Assembly (NCBI GenBank): GCA_946611495.1
Contig: CAMODR010000027.1
Coordinates: forward strand, 1 to 9,559
DNA: 9,559 nucleotides
Source of the DNA: an uncultured Methanobrevibacter sp.
GTDB taxonomy: Archaea > Methanobacteriota > Methanobacteria > Methanobacteriales > Methanobacteriaceae
Direction of reading: 5' to 3'
In this document: positions 6,824-9,559 of the stretch, piece after piece
Position numbering within the stretch: position 1 is the stretch's first letter
Layout: the number at the start of each line of letters is the position of its first letter
Notes under the pieces: model-generated
Seen by the model: the letters and a program-made list of their open reading frames with translations, nothing else
Databases searched by the model: none
Told to the model about the DNA's origin: nothing
Made by a program: the position numbers and the translations under genes

Positions 6824-7518
6824 CTCCTTATCTTTTCTATTGCAAGATTCATTAAATTCCAATACAAATGGTCTGGAATGATGAAAAATCTTCCATTTCT
6901 GAACTTAACTCTTTTTGCATCAATTTAAAATATACTCTACAATATATGATAATTGTAATCAAGAATTTAATTATATGGTTGTTCTGAATTTTGTTGATGA
7001 AAGCATTATTGTATACAAGCAGTTTTATGATTTAATAAGTATTAATTCTATTAATCATTTATTATTTTATTTAATTATTATATTTTTGATTATTATTAAG
7101 TGCATGTCTTTAAAATTTTTCCAATTTCTTTATTTAATTTCTTTATTTTTAAGTTGTATTTTTATATTTTTTAGGTTAATAAAAATTAAATCGATAATAA
7201 TATTAACTATCAAAACATATCTTATATTGTAGTTAGTTCTATATCATTTTTTAAATTTTTATATTGAAATTCTAATAGAATTTTCCTTTGAAAATTTAAT
7301 GATGGAATTAATATTGTAATTTAAAGTTTCATTTGTCTTGATAGTATTTGGATAAACTTTTTTTATCTATTTATATTGGGATTTAAATGGAAATGATAAA
7401 AAGAACTTCCCACAATCCATATTTCTAAATTAAATTATGAATTTTTATTTTTTTGTTTTTAAAGAATAGATATTTGTAGTTTAGACCTGAAAGACTCAAT
7501 AAATTCGGAGGTGTCGAT
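6824..7518. other. 695-base AT-rich gap, no convincing gene
   Basis: After the HTH-phoU stop there are weak competing hairpins (6856-6861 pairing with 6874-6879, or 6874-6878 with 6891-6895). A CTTTTT tract at 6911-6916 could end the pst transcript. A TTG-started frame at 6915-7232 is very rich in Ile, Leu and Phe, as expected from T-rich noncoding DNA, and lacks a Shine-Dalgarno site. A perfect 7-bp hairpin lies at 7267-7283 (AAATTCT, loop AAT, AGAATTT). TTTATATT at 7370-7377 is a possible TATA box for the downstream CBS gene, which would give a leader of roughly 120 bases. Nothing else was recognised. Confidence 0.55.
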
Positions 7519-8436
7519 ATGAAAGACAAAAGCACTAAAAATTTGAGAAAATCTATGAATCGTGGTTCTGTTGAACATGAATCTAAAGCAGCTGAACATG
7601 AAGGAGAAATCATGACTCTCGCTAAAAAAGAAGTAATCAGTATTCCTCCTACTAAATCCATTAAGGAAGCTGCTGAAATGATGATAGAACATGAATTCAG
7701 AAGATTGCCAGTTACTCATCCTGGTTCAAATAAACTTTTAGGTATTGTAACAGCTATGGATATTCTTGATTTCCTTGGAGGAGGAAGTAAATTTGATATA
7801 ATAGAAAAGAAACATGATGATAATTTCTTATCAGCAATCAATGATTCTGTAAAGGAAATCATGACTCGTGATGTAATTTCTATTAGTCCTAAATATTCTA
7901 TAAAAGAAAGCGTCAATGTAATGACTGAAAATGGTATTGGATCTTTACCTATCGTTGATAAGGAAGGTAAATTAGTGGGAATTGTCACTGAAAGAGATTT
8001 CGCTTTAGCACTTGCTGGTTCTTTAAGCAATGAAACTGTTGGAGACATCATGGTAAAAGACGTTATTACAACCACTCTTGGTACTCCAATTGAAAGTTGT
8101 TCTAAAATTATGGTTAGAAATAACTTAAGAAGAATTCCAGTAGTCGAAGAAGACAAGTTAGTAGGTATTGTAACCTCAACTGATATCATCAGATTCTTCG
8201 GTGATAAAGAAATGTTTGCATCAATGACCTCTACAAGCGGTTTAGATGTATTGAAAAGACAAATCTCTGATATTGTGAAACCTAATATTTCAGTAACTGA
8301 ATCTTATGTAAAATTAGGAGATTTATGTGATTTATTAGCTGAGAAAAATATTGGTGGTGTTCCAGTAGTCGATGATGACAAGCTTGTTGGAATTATCACT
8401 GAAAGAGATATTTTAAACACTGTATTAGACAAATAA
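7519..8436 (+). CDS. Four-CBS-domain protein, probable adenine-nucleotide sensor
   Basis: The 305-residue soluble protein consists of a charged 30-residue N-terminal tail and four CBS domains (about 31-86, 112-166, 175-228, 251-303), which should pair into two Bateman modules. CBS modules bind AMP, ATP, S-adenosylmethionine or related ligands. All four copies keep the ribose-contacting T/S-x-x-D motif: GIVTAMD (75-81), GIVTERD (154-160), GIVTSTD (216-222) and GIITERD (291-297). No catalytic domain is attached, so it probably acts through a partner. Older annotation of such proteins as IMP dehydrogenase-related reflects only the CBS part. The Shine-Dalgarno site GGAGGTG at 7507-7513, five bases before the ATG, is the strongest in the window and suggests high expression. 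The second CBS gene 260 bases downstream is a paralogue. The partner and ligand are unknown. Confidence 0.9.
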   Translation: MKDKSTKNLRKSMNRGSVEHESKAAEHEGEIMTLAKKEVISIPPTKSIKEAAEMMIEHEFRRLPVTHPGSNKLLGIVTAMDILDFLGGGSKFDIIEKKHDDNFLSAINDSVKEIMTRDVISISPKYSIKESVNVMTENGIGSLPIVDKEGKLVGIVTERDFALALAGSLSNETVGDIMVKDVITTTLGTPIESCSKIMVRNNLRRIPVVEEDKLVGIVTSTDIIRFFGDKEMFASMTSTSGLDVLKRQISDIVKPNISVTESYVKLGDLCDLLAEKNIGGVPVVDDDKLVGIITERDILNTVLDK

Positions 8437-8462
8437 ATTGATACGGATTATATTTGAGGATT

Positions 8463-8485
8463 AAAGCAATTGTTGGATTGTTTTT
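8463..8485 (+). terminator. Probable terminator after the first CBS gene
   Basis: AAAGCAAT (8463-8470) can pair with ATTGTTTT (8477-8484) through eight pairs including one G-U, with a six-base loop. The 3' arm runs into T5 (8481-8485). It lies 27 bases after the stop codon. The position and T-tract are convincing, while the stem is modest. Confidence 0.45.
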
Positions 8486-8567
8486 ATCTTTCAGATATTT
8501 TTCATATTAATTTTAGAGATTTTGTATTGTTCCAATTAATTTCAATTATTATTGATTATGGGACAAA

Positions 8568-8673
8568 ATAGCTATTGTTGAACTTTTAGAGATAGCTATT
8601 GGTAAGTAAAAATAGTTTATATCTTTGATAAGGCTATTAGTCTAATTATTTTAAATATAAGTTTAATAGCTAT
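8568..8673. promoter_or_regulatory. Three ATAGCTAT palindromes around the second CBS promoter
   Basis: The 8-base palindrome ATAGCTAT occurs at 8568-8575, 8592-8599 and 8666-8673. The first two lie upstream of a TATA box and the third downstream in the predicted leader. The second and third are part of a perfect 12-bp inverted repeat, GAGATAGCTATT (8589-8600) and AATAGCTATCTC (8665-8676). The promoter is therefore bracketed by matching sites, as expected for a dimeric regulator that could block or loop the DNA. No further copy of the full 8-mer was found on reading the rest of the window. The regulator is unknown. Confidence 0.5.
8616..8623 (+). promoter_or_regulatory. TATA box of the second CBS gene
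   Basis: TTTATATC fits the archaeal TATA consensus, with an A-rich stretch just upstream (8607-8612) in the TFB element position. The start site would be near 8645, giving a leader of about 50 bases before the ATG at 8697. Placement between ATAGCTAT sites supports it. Confidence 0.5.
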
Positions 8674-8696
8674 CTCATACTATCGTTGGGATTAAA

Positions 8697-9515
8697 ATGA
8701 AGATCAAAAATATAATGTCAGAAAATGTGGTATCAATTGATAAAAACTTAAATATTTGCGATTGTCTAAGGATGATGTATAAGGATAATTTATCAAGAAT
8801 ACCAGTTACTAGTACCAATGAAAATAAAAAATCTTTAGTTGGAATTATCTCAGAAAAGGATATAGCTGATAAATTAGGATCTGCTAAGTATGGTAATTTA
8901 GCTCCTTCTCGTTTCCACGTTTCTACAGTTATGGTAAAAGACGTTATTACTGTAGATGCAGATGATGAATTGACAGATGTGGCAAATGTTTTGATTGAAA
9001 AAAATATTGGCGCACTTCCTGTATTATCTGATGGGGAAATGGCTGGAATTGTAACTAAATCTGATTTCATATACCTTTGCAAGGCAAAAGCTTATGAAAA
9101 GGTTTCAGTTAAAGATATTATGACTCCAGATATTATTTCAATATCTGCTGATGACCGTTTAATTCATGCAAGAAAAGTTATCATGGACTCTAAAGTCGGA
9201 CGTTTGTTGTTGACTGACGATAACGAGCTTGCAGGAATCATTACTTCTAAAGACATTGCAAAAGCGTTTGTTTCATTTAGGAAACACACTCCTGATAAGT
9301 ATATGTCTTCTCAAATTAAAGAGTTGATTGCAGGAGATTACATGTCAACAAATGTTCAAAAGATTTCCGAAGACACTACTGTTCCTGAACTTGCTGATGC
9401 AATGTTAGAGACTGGTTATAATGGTTATCCTGTAGTTGATTCAAATGATCAAATTATAGGTATTGTAACTCAGTCAGACCTTTTAAAATTAATTTATGAG
9501 GTTGAAACCCAATAA
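8697..9515 (+). CDS. Second four-CBS-domain protein, paralogue of the upstream gene
   Basis: The 272 residues hold four CBS domains (about 4-58, 76-127, 138-189, 213-266) with no extra tail or catalytic domain. Each keeps the nucleotide-contact motif: GIISEKD (49-55), GIVTKSD (117-123), GIITSKD (180-186) and GIVTQSD (255-261). As a pair of Bateman modules it should bind adenine-nucleotide ligands and transmit this to a partner that is not identifiable from the sequence. It shares VMVKDVIT (78-85) with the third domain of the upstream protein (IMVKDVIT), with 20 identical bases there. The ribosome site is weak (GGGA at 8688-8691), in contrast to the GGAGGTG of its neighbour, so expression is probably lower. 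It has its own TATA box and ATAGCTAT sites, so it is probably a separate transcript, and a strong hairpin ends it. Confidence 0.9.
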   Translation: MKIKNIMSENVVSIDKNLNICDCLRMMYKDNLSRIPVTSTNENKKSLVGIISEKDIADKLGSAKYGNLAPSRFHVSTVMVKDVITVDADDELTDVANVLIEKNIGALPVLSDGEMAGIVTKSDFIYLCKAKAYEKVSVKDIMTPDIISISADDRLIHARKVIMDSKVGRLLLTDDNELAGIITSKDIAKAFVSFRKHTPDKYMSSQIKELIAGDYMSTNVQKISEDTTVPELADAMLETGYNGYPVVDSNDQIIGIVTQSDLLKLIYEVETQ

Positions 9516-9530
9516 ATTGATTTTATTTTT

Positions 9531-9559
9531 ACATAAGGATTTTTCCTTATGTCTTTTTT
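9531..9559 (+). terminator. Hairpin terminator after the second CBS gene
   Basis: ACATAAGGA (9531-9539) pairs perfectly with TCCTTATGT (9544-9552) around a TTTT loop. After one C it is followed by at least six T residues up to the window edge (9554-9559). It begins 15 bases after the stop codon. This is the clearest terminator in the window. Confidence 0.75.

Noticed and set aside
6915..7232. TTG-started frame of 105 codons, hydrophobic, could look like a small membrane protein
   Set aside because: It lacks a Shine-Dalgarno site, starts at TTG, and is dominated by Ile, Leu, Phe and Tyr as T-rich noncoding DNA gives. The internal ATG at 6975 has no ribosome site either.
7266..7284. Hairpin AAATTCT/AGAATTT as a possible terminator
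   Set aside because: There is no gene just upstream on either strand and no proper T-tract after it.
7716..8189. Minus-strand frame of 157 codons opposite the first CBS gene
   Set aside because: It is the antisense shadow of a clear CBS coding region, with no ribosome site and a low-complexity Ser/Thr/Ile composition.
8589..8676. 12-bp inverted repeat considered as an RNA hairpin or riboswitch stem in the leader of the second CBS gene
   Set aside because: The left arm lies upstream of the TATA box and so is probably not transcribed with the gene. A DNA-binding site is more likely.
8675..9082. Minus-strand frame of 135 codons opposite the second CBS gene
   Set aside because: It is an antisense shadow of the CBS coding frame and shows no recognisable domain.

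Overview
The window is very AT-rich and carries a phosphate-transport gene set next to two stand-alone CBS-domain genes. Several points indicate an archaeon of the Methanobacteriales, most likely Methanobrevibacter or a close relative. The promoters look archaeal (TATA boxes roughly 70-100 bases upstream of start codons) and the Shine-Dalgarno sites are of the GAGGT/GGAGGTG type. There is a COG2413-type archaeal nucleotidyltransferase, a PstS held by an N-terminal membrane anchor instead of a lipobox, and a PhoU fused to a winged helix-turn-helix. The genus call is inference. No mobile element, CRISPR array, tRNA or rRNA was seen.

Layout: (1) 99-1220, minus strand: uncharacterised archaeal nucleotidyltransferase-fold protein, divergent from the rest. 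(2) 1221-1720: a 500-base AT-rich divergent control region. It holds a TATA box for pstS, an array of AAATCT motifs spaced 10, 20 and 22 bases apart, and a 10-base inverted repeat bracketing the promoter. (3) 1721-6823, plus strand: pstS, pstC, pstA, pstB, phoU and an HTH-PhoU gene, closely spaced except for two AT-rich gaps of 90 and 88 bases. The first gap holds a 12-bp hairpin followed by a T-tract, and the second a nested palindrome. (4) 6824-7518: a long AT-rich stretch with no convincing gene. (5) 7519-8436 and 8697-9515: two paralogous proteins, each made of four CBS domains. Three copies of the palindrome ATAGCTAT surround the promoter of the second gene, and a clear hairpin terminator closes it.

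How it fits together: PstS captures phosphate at the outer face of the membrane, PstC and PstA form the channel, and PstB supplies ATP hydrolysis. PhoU probably damps transport when phosphate is plentiful. No PhoR/PhoB two-component pair is present in the window. The HTH-PhoU fusion is therefore the obvious candidate for linking transporter status to transcription, and the phased repeats ahead of pstS and the palindrome ahead of the HTH-phoU gene itself are candidate operators. The CBS proteins keep all eight predicted nucleotide-binding motifs and may sense adenylate charge. Their link to phosphate is only by proximity.
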